Assembly: GCA_905221605.1 (NCBI GenBank)
Contig: CAJNDS010000606.1
Location: 41,887 to 105,886, forward strand
Reading direction: 5' to 3'
Length of the DNA: 64,000 nt
Origin: Symbiodinium natans
Lineage: Eukaryota; Sar; Dinophyceae; Suessiales; Symbiodiniaceae
The first letter of the stretch is position 1. Each line of letters starts with the position of its first letter. This document shows, piece by piece, positions 16,874 to 27,341 of the stretch. The notes beneath the pieces were generated by a model. The model was not told where the DNA came from. It did not search any database and worked only from the letters and a program-made list of their open reading frames with translations. A program made the position numbers and the translations under genes.

Positions 16874-18823
16874 TCAGCTGCTAGACTCACTCGACTGGCT
16901 TGAAGAGTCCTCGACAGCCTCCTGTCCAGCTTCGCGCCGCAGCCGATGCTTGCAGTCCCGGCAAATGCTATCGATGTCCTCCAGATTGACCTGGTCCACA
17001 AAATCCACCGAGGAGCAGTGGTAATGTTTGACATGGCAAGGACCATTGAGGTGCAGCCGACGTAGCCCCGTTTTGGAGCTGGTAGTGATAAAATACTTGG
17101 ACGCCGAAAACCCCGGAGCTTCCACCAGATCTTCTGCTGAACTGTCCGGATCCTCCAATGCAGGTGTAAAGGCGGGCCACGTCAACCCCAAGTGACGCTG
17201 GCCATCGCCGCGACGCAAGATGTCGCGCTGCCTGCGAGCCAAGCTGCCAGACGTGCCCAAGCCGTCCACATAGCTCTTGAGCATCGACAGGGCCTCGTCC
17301 TCGTGGTATTGCCCGCCAACACCCTCTAGCAAAGCTCGACACACAGTCTCTTGCACACGGTGTACCACTTCCCTTGATGTTCGAATGTAGTCGCCAGCGC
17401 CAGAGAGCCTGCTTATGAGCCAACGCCCAAGGTAATCGATGTCTTCCTTTCGCACACCTATAGCTGCCGCCACGGAAGCCAGAAAGTTTCTAGGTGAGTG
17501 TCCAGTGTACATCCTGTAGGCTCCATCAGGAAGTAGGCCTCGATGCTCGTTGAGCCTGTAACTCCCACTGATCCGCTTGGGTGTACCCAATCTGCTAAGG
17601 ACTGACCTCATGTAAAGAGCCACACCAGAACTGTCAACACCCTTGTTGGTTGGTGCCGTCCAATCCCCATTTGCTTCCAAGACCAGAAAATCACGTGGTT
17701 GCTTGTACTTTTCCCACAGCTCAAAGCCAGTCACTAACCAATCCTGTCCTGAAAGTCCAACATCACGCTTCACGAAGATGTATACTTCTTTGCATCGTCT
17801 ATCAGGACCAGTCGTCTTTGTGCGTCCCAGCTTTGCCTTGAAGCCAGAACCAATGATCTCCATCGTCTCCGGCCGAATGGCTTGAACATCATCGGCCCGC
17901 AGCGAGGCATACACCATTAACAATACGACCCAGCCCAAAGCACGTGCATATTCAGGTTCGCTCTCAAGGCAGACATACAGTTCTAGTGCGACAACGATGG
18001 CCACAGTAAACAGCGGGGCCTGCTTACGCTCGGGCTGCGCTGCCTCCAGATCTGCAGTGTAGGATGCTAGCTGCGCCAACCAGGTAGGGTCTCGCGAGAG
18101 CATCTCGGCTTCCGGCACCCTCCCGGCCTGTTCCAACACAGACAATGCCGCTTGAAAGCTGGGCAAGACTGTTTTCCCACAGTCGTCATTGTATTTCTCA
18201 TCTGCATACTCCAGCAATGGAACAATGCTTGATGGCCAAACCTTATGATATGACGTCTCCAGCCAACGTGAAAAGGCCCTCCAAGAACGAAACCGATTTC
18301 GCAGCGTTTTGCTACGTCTCGTCCCAAAGATGCGCTTCCAGGACCTCCCGTCATCGTTGACAGCATCCAACTGCGCCACCACTGGCAACTTGGCTTGCCG
18401 TATCACATCTGCCAGCAGCAATGTGTATTTCTCACGCTCATCACTCTTAGCGGAATCCAGATTTGTCCTTGCTGCTCTGCGTCTGCGCTCCAAACCAGGC
18501 AAAAGGGACAGTGGATTCTGTCTAGCCAACTCATCAAATTCCTTGCTGACATCAGTGTGTACACTACACACAGGTAAGGTCTCCCAAAGTCCCTGGAACG
18601 ACTCTCTCCTCAGACGTTTAACGAGCTGTCCTTGTCTCCCTGCCCAGTCCACAAGAAGTTGAGCACGCTCTCGTCGTCCTTCGGTACTTATGCCTGGCAA
18701 GAAAACTTCGATCAGCTCTGCTGCTTCTGCGTCTGTGTCAAAAGCTGCCTCCAACTGCTGTGGAGTAGCGAAAGCTCCTTTCAGCTTTTGCAATTCCTGG
18801 CCCTGCAAGGCGGGCCATTCCAT
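16874..18823 (-). CDS. Tyrosine recombinase (integrase) of a YR retroelement
   Basis: 649-codon uninterrupted frame. Catalytic residues of the tyrosine recombinase family can be placed: Arg309 in YASLRADDV, a Lys in GRTKTTG, His442-x-x-Arg445 in YTGHSPRNF, Trp in LGRW, and Tyr479 in GAGDYIRTSR. The last ~60 residues carry HYHCSS and CRDCKHRL, a small Cys/His tail, and end Ser/Glu-rich. It would cut and rejoin DNA through a 3'-phosphotyrosine bond to insert a circular element copy, which leaves no target duplication. The neighbours are a Gag-like ORF upstream and the Gag of element 2 downstream, all on the same strand. It may belong to either neighbour or to an independent element. Intact frame, so possibly functional. 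Confidence 0.8.
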   Translation of the reverse strand: MEWPALQGQELQKLKGAFATPQQLEAAFDTDAEAAELIEVFLPGISTEGRRERAQLLVDWAGRQGQLVKRLRRESFQGLWETLPVCSVHTDVSKEFDELARQNPLSLLPGLERRRRAARTNLDSAKSDEREKYTLLLADVIRQAKLPVVAQLDAVNDDGRSWKRIFGTRRSKTLRNRFRSWRAFSRWLETSYHKVWPSSIVPLLEYADEKYNDDCGKTVLPSFQAALSVLEQAGRVPEAEMLSRDPTWLAQLASYTADLEAAQPERKQAPLFTVAIVVALELYVCLESEPEYARALGWVVLLMVYASLRADDVQAIRPETMEIIGSGFKAKLGRTKTTGPDRRCKEVYIFVKRDVGLSGQDWLVTGFELWEKYKQPRDFLVLEANGDWTAPTNKGVDSSGVALYMRSVLSRLGTPKRISGSYRLNEHRGLLPDGAYRMYTGHSPRNFLASVAAAIGVRKEDIDYLGRWLISRLSGAGDYIRTSREVVHRVQETVCRALLEGVGGQYHEDEALSMLKSYVDGLGTSGSLARRQRDILRRGDGQRHLGLTWPAFTPALEDPDSSAEDLVEAPGFSASKYFITTSSKTGLRRLHLNGPCHVKHYHCSSVDFVDQVNLEDIDSICRDCKHRLRREAGQEAVEDSSSQSSESSS

Positions 18824-19064
18824 TGCTGCGCTAACTATCCTAAGTCCTCTCCAGAGAGGAAAAACGAATCTACTAACTAAAAATTTGGGCCGTCCGACTC
18901 AACACAACAAAGCTGAAAACTGAAATCTCATGGAGCTGACAAAATGAAGCGCATGAAAAGGGACAGACTCAAGTCAAGCACAAATACTGACAAAATGGAG
19001 AAAACCATTTTTCCCTTTTCAAAACTAAGTGTGGCGCTCAGCGAACCCATCCGATGTTCCCCCC
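18824..19064. other. Spacer, no gene recognised
   Basis: Short A-rich stretch between the recombinase start and the stop of the Gag-like frame. Nothing recognised. Confidence 0.5.
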
Positions 19065-20039
19065 CTAGCTCCCACCCGACTTTCTACCCCTCCAAACAGT
19101 TCCACCGGGCGGGGCCCAGCAGTGCGAGGTGTCGGCATGAAGTGAAAATTGACTGCAACCGTGTTGGTGGCTTCCAGGAAGACTTGATCTAAGCACCGGG
19201 CGTCCCGCGAGCGGCGCGTTCGCCGCTGCCCTTGTCAGGGTCGGCTGTTTGCTGCCAAGCTCCATCCACAAGGCCCGATCTGCTCGCAGGACCTGCTGCA
19301 GCGTCGGACGGTTGAAGCCTGGGGGCGCTGGGGTCTGCAAGGTAGCAAAGGCCTTCTGAAGCCATTTCTCGTGCACCTTGAAACTCAAAACGCCAACGAG
19401 GTCGTAGGCCAGACCCCTTCTTTGCAACGCCCTGTAAGTCGCCATGTCTGACCCCAACTGGGCCTCGACTTTAGAGGATTTGTCCTGAACCGAGAGGCCG
19501 TCCCCCGAAGCGTCCAACACAAGTTCCTTGGCTGGCTTGCCTTGCGCCAATTCCTGGCGACGCGTGGGGATCTTGCTCGGGTGAAGGTATTTCAGCGACC
19601 CTTGCTCTACCTGTGTCGACACAGCATCATAGACTGAAAAGGCGGGCTCCAAGTCATGCTCAATCGAGAGTCCGCCCAGCCTTTGAGCCTGCAATTCCAG
19701 GCGCTGGGCTCTCTCAGCTCCTGGCAGCTTACGTAGAACTGAGTCCGGCTGCCGTTCCACGGTGGCCTTCAAGTTTGCCAGACTCATGGTCTGGCACTCG
19801 AACAGGAGCCTCTTGACGACCGTCATTTGTGCAAGAGTGGGGTTGTTCTGCCCCAGACTCGTACATAGAGTGGAGACCTCCCTGTCTGTGAGAGGTTGAC
19901 CCGGTTGAGTGGCGGCATAGGCTGCCATGGACACCGTCTTGACCCCTCCAGCTATGAATTTGTCCAAGAGTTGCTGCTCCATCCCGATCTTGCGAGCATG
20001 TTGCTCGAAGAAAGGCTGACTATCCGCTGCGTTTGCCAT
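19065..20039 (-). CDS. Gag-like ORF (324 aa) next to the recombinase
   Basis: Frame opens at ATG 20039 (MANAADSQPFFEQHARKIG) right after the CA tract and stays open to 19065. It is helical and charged. Recognisable segments are PAPPGFNRPTLQQVLRADR and LWMELGS, a pattern I associate, without a database check, with multicopy dinoflagellate element proteins. No Cys/His finger is present. Read-through into the CA tract would add a (Cys-Val)n run with no biological meaning, so the ATG at 20039 is preferred. Likely a structural protein of the element whose recombinase follows 240 bp later. Confidence 0.5.
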   Translation of the reverse strand: MANAADSQPFFEQHARKIGMEQQLLDKFIAGGVKTVSMAAYAATQPGQPLTDREVSTLCTSLGQNNPTLAQMTVVKRLLFECQTMSLANLKATVERQPDSVLRKLPGAERAQRLELQAQRLGGLSIEHDLEPAFSVYDAVSTQVEQGSLKYLHPSKIPTRRQELAQGKPAKELVLDASGDGLSVQDKSSKVEAQLGSDMATYRALQRRGLAYDLVGVLSFKVHEKWLQKAFATLQTPAPPGFNRPTLQQVLRADRALWMELGSKQPTLTRAAANAPLAGRPVLRSSLPGSHQHGCSQFSLHADTSHCWAPPGGTVWRGRKSGGS

Positions 20040-20091
20040 GTTTAGGGGCCAAAACTGCAAATTGCAAAAGAGAGAGCTGGTACAAAGGGAT

Positions 20092-20359
<268 letters not shown>

Positions 20360-20386
20360 CGGCCAACAACAATGTCACCCCGCTCT

Positions 20387-20983
20387 TTACTCCTGAAAAC
20401 AACGGCTGCACTGTAGCCACTTCGCTGAGGGCTTCTCCATTTCTACAAAATTAACGCTGATCCACTTGCCACATTTCAGCGTTGTCTGACCTACTTTGTA
20501 CAGATGTAGCACGGTAGACTTCTTGCTTTGAATCGCTCTCCAACCCTCCGGCAGGCTCAGGGCCGCAGCTGGTTCCTCCTTTTCTTCCGATGAGGCTCCA
20601 TCAGAGGTTTCCTCGGAGGACCCTTCTGCTGATGTGGTGGGCGAGATCTCTGCCTCCCCATTGTCATCTGCATCTTGTGTGTCATCCTTATCGAGCACTG
20701 TTTCGCAAAGCCCAGAGGTCTCAGTAGTCAGCTTGTCTAATTCCTCACTTTCTTTCGAGCTTCATCCACATTGACAAGAACCTTGGGCTCTGGCCAGTCC
20801 AGTGACACCACTGGTCCAGGTGCGAAGATATCCCTGAAAATTCCTTGTTCCCAGGGAAGTTGTCCTGCGGACCTGAGCAACACGATGCTGGTTCGCTACT
20901 TGGCCTTCCGACTCGCTGTCAGAAGGCACCTCCGGTGCTCGTAGGTGACCAGCCATCTGGGGCTTGAACCAAAACTGACCCAA
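20387..20983 (-). pseudogene. Decayed C-terminal fragment of an element protein
   Basis: Pieces in several frames look coding. One reads GQLPWEQGIFRDIFAPGP and DWPEPKVLVNVDEARKK before a stop near 20757. Another, 20698-20387, is Asp/Glu/Ser-rich and then shows LHLYKVGQTTLKCGKWIS and WLQCSRCF, similar in style to the Cys tail of the recombinase at 16874. This suggests the remnant 3' end of another recombinase-type element. Too damaged to model. Confidence 0.35.
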
Positions 20984-21141
20984 AGCGCCCCGATACTCGC
21001 ATCAAAAGACATGTGAAAGGAAACAAAATCCCTGTTGCGGACATGATGACAAAGCAAAAGTTCACTCACCTTGTCGGTACGGGACACTCTTTTATCGCTG
21101 CCGACGAGCTCATATCAAGGCTCAGTGTCTCAGCTCTTGGC

Positions 21142-22729
21142 TCAAATTGGCCAGGCTACAGATACGGCCCTCAAAACTGCACAGGTGGGACTCAAAAGCA
21201 GGTGGTCCCCTGACCGCGCGCTGCCTGCATCACGGCAGGCAGCATTCAGTGCCGGCATGCCCCCCTCCACCTGGGGCGTATTCTCCTGCAGGAGCCCTTC
21301 CATCGAGAAGATGACGTCCCTTCCTTTGGCTCTTGCAGCCACCTTGGAGATCGAGGCTTTGATGCCTTCAAAGCCGGAGTCGTTGCAGACCCCTCGGCCG
21401 CTGAACCCGTACGACGGGAAGTCGCCCTCCGTGAAGTCTCCCGGGGTTATCTCCCCATACTCGCCCACACCCATGGCTGCCGTCCACGGCAGGCCGTGGG
21501 ACATTGTCATCGTGTAGCGATGGTTTGCGGGCTCCAGGAAAGATGGGCCGGTCATCTTTGTGCGGAAGCACAGCACTTTCTGCCCCGGCACTGCGAACAT
21601 GGTCGCATCGAAGTCCCCCTCGATGTCCAGCGGCCTGGAGTTCTGCTTGAACCAGGCGAACAAGCATGCGCAGCGCTCGACAATCGGCTGCGGCACCTCG
21701 GCGGGACTTTTGTACTTGGCCATGTACAGCATCAACCGATCGCGGTACTCATCCACCAAGTTTCCGTCAATCAGGCCTCGGGCGTCCTTCCAGGACATGT
21801 TCCACCAGCTCCGCAAGTTGCCTTCACGCAGCAATTCTCGGGCGCACTTGGGGCGCGAGGGATCCGCGAGGGCCTTAGCAATCGCCCCTTGCCAGAGCTG
21901 ACTGTGGAACCCTTCTTCTTCGCGCTCAGCCTTGCGGTTGGCCGCCGCTTGAACTTCCTCCTCCGTCGCCTCCGCGACGTTGAATGCAGCGTCGGGCCTC
22001 TCAGGTGGCCCCTGCTGCCGGGCACCAAAAATCCCAGCCATCACTGGGTCGAGAAAAATCTCCGGCTCCTCCTCCTTGGGAGCAGCCCCTTGCTCGTACT
22101 GCTGCTTGGCCGGCTTCTGCTCAGGTTTGGGCCACTTGTTCCAGCCTTTAGGCTTGTCCCACTTCTCACGCCGATTCCCACCAGAGCCCTGCCACGAGCT
22201 GCTGGAGCCGTAATTCTTGGATTGCCCCCAACCCTTGCCCCATGAAGACTGCTGGCTCTTCCATGGGGTGGACTGTTCTTGCCACCGGGAGGAATCCAGA
22301 AGCTGCCTCAACTCCCTTCTGTGCGGGAAGGGATGCCTGGGCCTGTGGGCCCGACGCCACGCCAAAGGCCGCCGTCGGCACTTGACACCAGTGAAAACCT
22401 GGCTGCGGAGTTGGCATGCTAGGAATCCCAACAATTGGGGTCCTCGGCTGGGTCTCTGAAAACCTGTCTCGACGCCCCCTTGGGCTACGTGACCTAGACG
22501 CCCTTCGGCGCCTGTCTCTGCGTCTTGAGCGACGGCTGTCACTGCTGCTTCTGTTCCTTCTGCGGCCCCTGGAGGCAGGGCCTCGGGAATCACCGCCCGG
22601 AAAGAAGGGCCACGGAAACATATGGGCCTTCGCCTCTTTTTCTTTGCCCCTTGGCTTTTGTTTCCTCTCGGAATCTTTGTGACCCCTTTTTCCTTCTCTC
22701 TCTTTTTTGTTGAGCCGAGAGAAAAACAA
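21142..22729 (-). pseudogene. SR-rich ORF with frameshift, element-associated, unknown
   Basis: The first frame (from ATG 22729) is dominated by Arg/Ser dipeptides (RRSRRRDRRRRASRSRSPRG), an SR-protein-like tract. Near 22330 the plausible text moves to a second frame with Trp/Gly/Ser-rich sequence (WGKGWGQSKNYGSSSSWQGS). A folded-looking C-terminal part follows, containing AREGNLRSWW-like text (REGNLRSWWNMSWKDARG), RCACLFAWFKQNS and GYGFSGRGVCNDSGFEG-like segments (PSYGFSGRGVCNDSGFEG). No catalytic motif was recognised. Position and strand match the retroelement block. An SR-rich RNA-binding protein is a reasonable guess only. Confidence 0.4.
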
Positions 22730-22860
22730 GGAATAAACTCAGATGTCAGCACGTCGTTGCCTTCAATTGTGCAATCAAGTGCTGAGTTGATAGCAGCCTG
22801 CACTCCCTCTGTTTTCAAGCTCTCGAAAAGAATCCTCTCATCTCGACTAGACGACTCATC

Positions 22861-23115
22861 GGTGCCCTTGCACCTCTTGTCGGCCCTTGCCGGTTTTAGC
22901 TGTCGTCACGGTCTGAAAGAAGAGGCTGCCCTTGCAGCAACATATTAAGCACACATGATGTGTGCATTGAATGTTGGCCCTTGCCATCTTCAGCTGCCCT
23001 TGCAGCAAAACTATTTAAGTTGCCCTTGCAACAAGTCTCAACGAGCTGACCTTTCAGCTGATCTTTCACCACAACTGCCCTAGCAGCTTGATCTCTCTTG
23101 AGCTGCCCTTGCAGC
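22861..23115. repeat. Cluster of nine CCTT-loop mini-hairpins
   Basis: Each consists of two short complementary arms around CCTT (AAGG on the minus strand). Arms differ but always pair: GGTGC/GCACC at 22861, CGGC/GCCG at 22881, GCTGC/GCAGC at 22925, 22993 and 23102, TGGC/GCCA at 22975, GTTGC/GCAAC at 23019, AGCTGA/TCAGCT at 23044. CTGC/GCAG with loop CCTA is at 23075. They lie just upstream of the SR-rich minus-strand ORF and may be in its 5' untranslated part. Confidence 0.9.
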
Positions 23116-23952
23116 ATTCTTGGAACTATCCATGCATTATAATTCTCTCCGAAGACTTTCTCACTTCCAAGAGCACCACCTGAAGTGCAGCAGTGTACAG
23201 TTGAGAATGTGGTGTGTCTGCAAAAGTCCAAAACAAACTGACATGCTTCACAAACACAAGTCACTCAACCGACTCGCAGAAACAATGCCAATGCAAGCAC
23301 TGATTGCTCGCACCTTCCGTCCCTTAGCGTCCAGGGCCTGTTGTCAGGGCAGGACGGACGCGCTGCTGAACTCCCTTGCTTGGCCATCGGCTAACGAGGA
23401 GGGCACTCCAGGTCCCCACATCAAAATGCCTGGACGGGGCGTCATCTGCACATGTTGAGTCTTGATTCTGCTGCAAGAGAAACGTATAGACAAGGGTACT
23501 CTCGCACCCAGGACACAGCTTCCCAAACTTGGTTCCCTGCAGCTCTGATATCTTGACCTGACGTATACAACTCCCGCAAGTGACGAAAACAGCTACCATC
23601 TGCAGCAAGTTCTGAAACCTAAGGCACTAGCTCGTCTCCCGGAGTCTCCCTGCACTCCAGCAAGCTTCAAGCGACAGCAATGCACAGCAACCAACGCACT
23701 CACAAAGTCTTCAAGCTAGACCTGGAGAAAGGATCCTTAAATTGCGTCCTGGCTCAGACTGCAAAAACGCACACATGCCGCAAGAAAACTGCAAAAACGC
23801 ACACATGCCCCAAGCAAACTCAAGAGCAGCATGGCAATCGGCTTTCAAAACCAAGCGTAAAGTGTAAGCTCCAAGCGCCATCGACCTTCTGTGAGGCTCC
23901 CGCTCCCCCCACCAGGCCGCAGGACGCTAATCCCCCATCACACTTGGCTGAA
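23116..23952. other. No gene recognised
   Basis: Contains a short direct repeat (GCAAAAACGCACACATGCC twice near 23761 and 23791) and otherwise nothing I can support. Confidence 0.5.
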
Positions 23953-24102
23953 GGCAGAAAAATTTTCCCCCGACCCTCTCCACGAGGGTTGTGACTGAGA
24001 GGGCTGTGGCCTCTCTTCGTCTGAGCCGAAAAACTTTCTCATTCGGAGAATTCGAAAATTGTTCTCCGGAAAATAAAGGTTTGTACTTGCAGCACGATTA
24101 CC
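23953..24102 (+). repeat. 150-bp repeat R2, copy 2
   Basis: Same orientation as 1031-1180, one clear mismatch. It ends at GATTACC just beyond the stop of the minus-strand frame at 24108-24600. Confidence 0.85.
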
Positions 24103-24107
24103 AAACA

Positions 24108-24600
24108 CACAAGGGCAATCGCATGGTCTTGTCGCAGAGCAAGTTGAGAGTCAGAGTTTCCAAGGACTTACTCCTGTCTGAGTTGAAGGGTACACCATCC
24201 ATCCAGATGCCCATCAAAAGGGTCTCAGCAGGGTGCATTCCCCAAGCTCGCATCCTATCCTGATGCAGCTGCAAATCTGGCCTGTGTTCCAAGGCCGCCT
24301 GTTGGGAAGCAATCAGATCTCTGGCCCCGTTCTTCTTCAAAACGCTGTGAATGAGTTCGTGCGGCAAAAGCATCGCGATGGTCTGGGTCTCCGTCTTTTG
24401 TGTTTTCGGATTCAAAGTACGAACCTCGAATTCGTAGAGCGGTGGCCATTTCCGGCCAGGTTGGCATTTTCTATCATCCTTGCACTTCGTGCTGCACTGA
24501 GATTGTTGTTCAAGAAGATATCCACCACGTCGTGTCGCAATCTCTTCTCCGGCGGTACTTCCTCAATCGCTTCATCCGGCAAAGATCTCTTGTTGAACAT
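24108..24600 (-). pseudogene. Fragment of a multicopy-looking protein family, unknown function
   Basis: Two frames joined by a one-base shift near 24428. The first reads NNLSAARSARMIENANLAG; the second PKTQKTETQTIAMLLPHELI, then GIWMDGVPFNSDRSKSLETL. The text is protein-like throughout. The MLLPHE and DGVP..DRS motifs recall a family I believe is repeated in Symbiodiniaceae genomes, but I cannot check this. A candidate 3' splice site (TTTGGCAG|GAG) lies just upstream at about 24617. No function assigned. Confidence 0.45.
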
Positions 24601-24719
24601 GTCGCCGACTCACTCCTGCCAAAGAAGAAAATGTATTCCCAGACTCCCACCAATGAGTCACCCCCAAATGCAACATTATTATAACTCATCCACATGTTCA
24701 TATCATTTACCCGTGTCTC

Positions 24720-24743
24720 CAGTTCTCCTGCCAAGGAGAACTG
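24720..24743. repeat. Splice-site-type hairpin A1, 10-bp arms
   Basis: Perfect arms CAGTTCTCCT and AGGAGAACTG around GCCA. On the minus strand it includes a candidate acceptor TTGGCAG|GAG. It sits exactly where the 602-bp duplicate copy 1 stops matching copy 2. Confidence 0.9.
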
Positions 24744-24745
24744 TT

Positions 24746-25346
24746 ACCTCCTCCTACTTATGTCTCCAAGGCGGGTCTTCCAACTTCTGGATTGTGGCTT
24801 CTAAAAGCATAACTCGTCCAGGTTGCTTCGAAGCTTGCAACGGTGCGAGTTCAGCTCCTTCAAGTTCTTCTCGAGCCTTGAAAGTCTCGCTGCCTTCAAG
24901 TGGTGTAGCTTGGCAGCCGGAGCTAGAGCTCTTCCCCAACAACTCGAGGCTCAACTGATTCCCTTCTTGAAATTGTTGGCCCAGCTCTCAACTTTCTTCT
25001 TGTTGGGTCGACCATGCCTATCCAACATGTCTGCTGTGAATGCAGTGTGAGTTCGCTTGGTACACATGGTCATACATCTCGAAAGTCCTGCCTTTGAGGC
25101 TCGCAGGGCAAAGCTTTGCTCCCGAGGTCTTTGTCTTGGACACGTGGCCAGAAAAGCTACTTCAAAAGTGCGTGCACGGTCCGATCCTTCAGGTGCTGGA
25201 ATTCCACTAAGAAGACTTACACATCATGACTGCATGCATAGACATGTATCTGGCCGGTGTTTGCGTAACATCTTAAGTTATTCTACAACTCCGTGCACGA
25301 TCACGTCCTCGGCTTGAGCTGTTATACCTCTGTCGCCTGTCTTCTC
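24746..25346 (-). pseudogene. 602-bp duplicate, copy 1: broken copy of an internal gene segment
   Basis: About 90 percent or more like 25919-26521. In copy 2 this segment is intron 3 plus the front of exon 4 of the gene at 25721-27341. In copy 1 the exon part is frameshifted (SETFKAREELEGAEL instead of SETFKELEKKFKELN) and ends early, so it is not functional. Confidence 0.8.
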
Positions 25347-25720
25347 TTAAGTTGTAAAGCTAGAGCAGAGCTGAAGCCACACAGCTACTTGGAACCAAAT
25401 TGCACAAGCAGGCATGAGATGGCATTACGCACGTGCACAGCACTGGCTTCGCTTTTGCGGTGACTCGTCGCCTCCTGTCTTGTCTGAGACCACATGTCGC
25501 CGAGGCGAGGTCAAGTTGCAAAGCCTACACACGGGCCGGGCTGCTGCACAATTACGGTAGGACACATGTCACCAAGAATATACCTTTGTACAGTTCTGGC
25601 TGTAGAGTAATTCTTCATTAATACACTGCACAGACATCTAACATGACGACCCGGCCCCGGGGTTTACGAATGCCAAGCTCATGAGGGCCCTTCAGCCTTC
25701 GAGGAAGTACATGTTGGCCG
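25347..25720. other. Spacer between gene copies, no gene recognised
   Basis: Separates the pseudo-copy from the stop codon of the intact gene. Nothing recognised. Confidence 0.5.
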
Positions 25721-27341
25721 CTAGCCGTCCAGCAAGCTCTTCACCTGCCTGATGCATTGGCCTGTCGCCTTCAAGTGAGTGGCACTCTGCTCCAGGATGT
25801 GCTTCACCTCATTGAGTCTCTCCGAACAATCTGCTTGCTTGTCATTTGGTAGCCCGGCGGCCAGGGATCCCCGCAACACGTTGAGGAACTCTTCCAGGAT
25901 CGTTCTGGCCTTGGAGACCTCCTCCAACTTCTTCGTCCAAGACGGGTCTTCCAAGTTCTGGATTGTGGCTTCTAAAAGCATGAACTCGTCCAGGTTGCTT
26001 CGAAGCTTGGAACGCTGCGAGTTCAGCTCTTTGAATTTCTTCTCGAGCTCCTTGAAAGTCTCGCTGCTTTCAAGTGGTGTAGCTTGGGTACTGGAGCTAG
26101 AGCTCTTCCCCAACAACTCGAGGCTCAACTGATTCCCCTTCTTCAAATTGTTGGCCCAGCTCTCAACTTTCTTATTGTTGGGTCGACCATGCCTAGCCAA
26201 CATGTCTGCTGTGAATGCAGTGTGAATTCGCTTGGTACACATGGTCATACATCTCGAAAGTCCTGCCTTTGAGGCTCGCAGGGCAAAGCTTTGCTCCCGA
26301 GGTCTTTGTCTTGGACACGTGGCCAGAAAAGCTACTTCAAAAGTGCGTGCACGGTCCGATCCTTCAGGTGCTGGAATTCCACTAAGAGGACTTACACATC
26401 ATGACTGCATGCATAGACATGTATCTGGCCGGTGTTTGCGTAACATCTTAAGTTATTCTACAACTCCGTGCACGATCACGTCCTCGGCTTGAGCTGTTAT
26501 ACCTCTATCGCCTGTCTTCTCCTAACTGCACTTTCTTATTATTTCCCGTCGTTTGGGTGTCCACCAGGCCCTGGCTGTGCTTGAAGAGGCACTTGTTCAA
26601 GGTGGCATACTTGGGGTGTTTCTCCACCAACCTCGAGTACTCGAACTTCTTCTCGGCATCGGACAATATCTCCTCGAGTATCTCCTCCTTCTCCACCAAC
26701 TGGAAGATTCTGCTCCTGCCAAGGAGCAACAATAAGCGTCACATTTTGGATACTGCACGTGTTATTTTCATTCTGAAGCATGCAACAACGAAACATCCTG
26801 GTGAGCATGTCCGTCAGGACCGACTCTGTGTTGAGTTCCTTTGTCTCCACGGACTGATGCAAGCTGTGGATCCAGCTGCAATTCTTGACCCCGTACTCTT
26901 GCAACTTGCCCAAAATCATTCGCTTCTTCTCCGTGTCGGCCGAGTCCTACTCCTGCCCAGCAACTCACAAAATCAAAACATTAATCAAATCGTGCAACTT
27001 CCACAACTTCAAACGCGACGGTCCTCCAGAGTCTTCTGAGCCGACTCCTTGTCCTCCTGGCTAATCTTCTTGGCTGACTTCGCTTGGCACTTGAGGGATG
27101 TCAGCAATGCCGAGATCGTGCCTCGTGCAAAGCCGAGTGTGCCGGAAGCTGCAGGGCCTGCAGAGTCATCCACATCCATCTCTGGTTTGTTCTTGGTCCT
27201 CGGGGGGGTCTTACTCCCCTCCTGCTTCACTCGCATAGGCTGGAGCCGAGGCTTATGCATCTTGCTCTTGGCAGCCGATGCCTTCACCTTAGCCTTCGCA
27301 GCGGTCGCCTTGGGCTTGTTCTGATTCTTCTTAGGCGCCAT
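25721..27341 (-). CDS. Four-exon gene with GA-AG introns, 392-aa protein of unknown function
   Basis: Modelled exons are 27341-27024, 26946-26798, 26715-26546 and 26262-25721. Their lengths (318, 149, 170, 542) sum to an exact multiple of three, and each junction keeps frame. The protein starts MAPKKNQNKPKATAAKAK, a basic Ala/Lys tail. After PEMDVDD come mainly alpha-helical, charged segments (VEKEEILEEILSDAEKKFEY; LEKKFKELNSQRSKLRS) compatible with coiled coil. It ends IRQVKSLLDG. No catalytic motif. All three introns begin GA (GACCGT, GATGTT, GAAATA) and end AG before GA. Acceptor 2 lies inside hairpin 26711-26728. Upstream Met codons exist in the ORF, but MAPKK is the more natural start. 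Confidence 0.7.
25919..26521 (-). repeat. 602-bp duplicate, copy 2 (inside the functional-looking gene)
   Basis: Direct repeat of 24746-25346, offset about 1,175 bp at the right edge. It covers the intron 3/exon 4 junction of the gene described at 25721-27341. Confidence 0.85.
26278..26298. repeat. Imperfect hairpin at the intron 3 acceptor
   Basis: Inspected on the minus strand: CTCAAAG, then GCAGGA, then CTTTCGAG; the arms pair with one bulged base. The acceptor CAG|GAC of the gene model falls in its loop. The match is weaker than for the other sites and the edges are approximate. Confidence 0.4.
26711..26728. repeat. Splice-site hairpin A2
   Basis: Arms TGCTCCT and AGGAGCA around GCCA. 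On the minus strand TTGGCAG|GAGCA is the frame-supported acceptor of intron 2, so the intron end is the reverse complement of the first exon bases. Confidence 0.9.

Noticed and set aside
22861-23115. CRISPR array
   Set aside because: Spacing and arm sequences vary, there is no constant direct repeat and no cas gene, and the genome is eukaryotic in style.
26941-26965. CAG|GAG in the decayed hairpin as acceptor of intron 1
   Set aside because: It would put an in-frame TAG at once into exon 2; the AG five bases downstream (TAG|GAC) keeps the frame.
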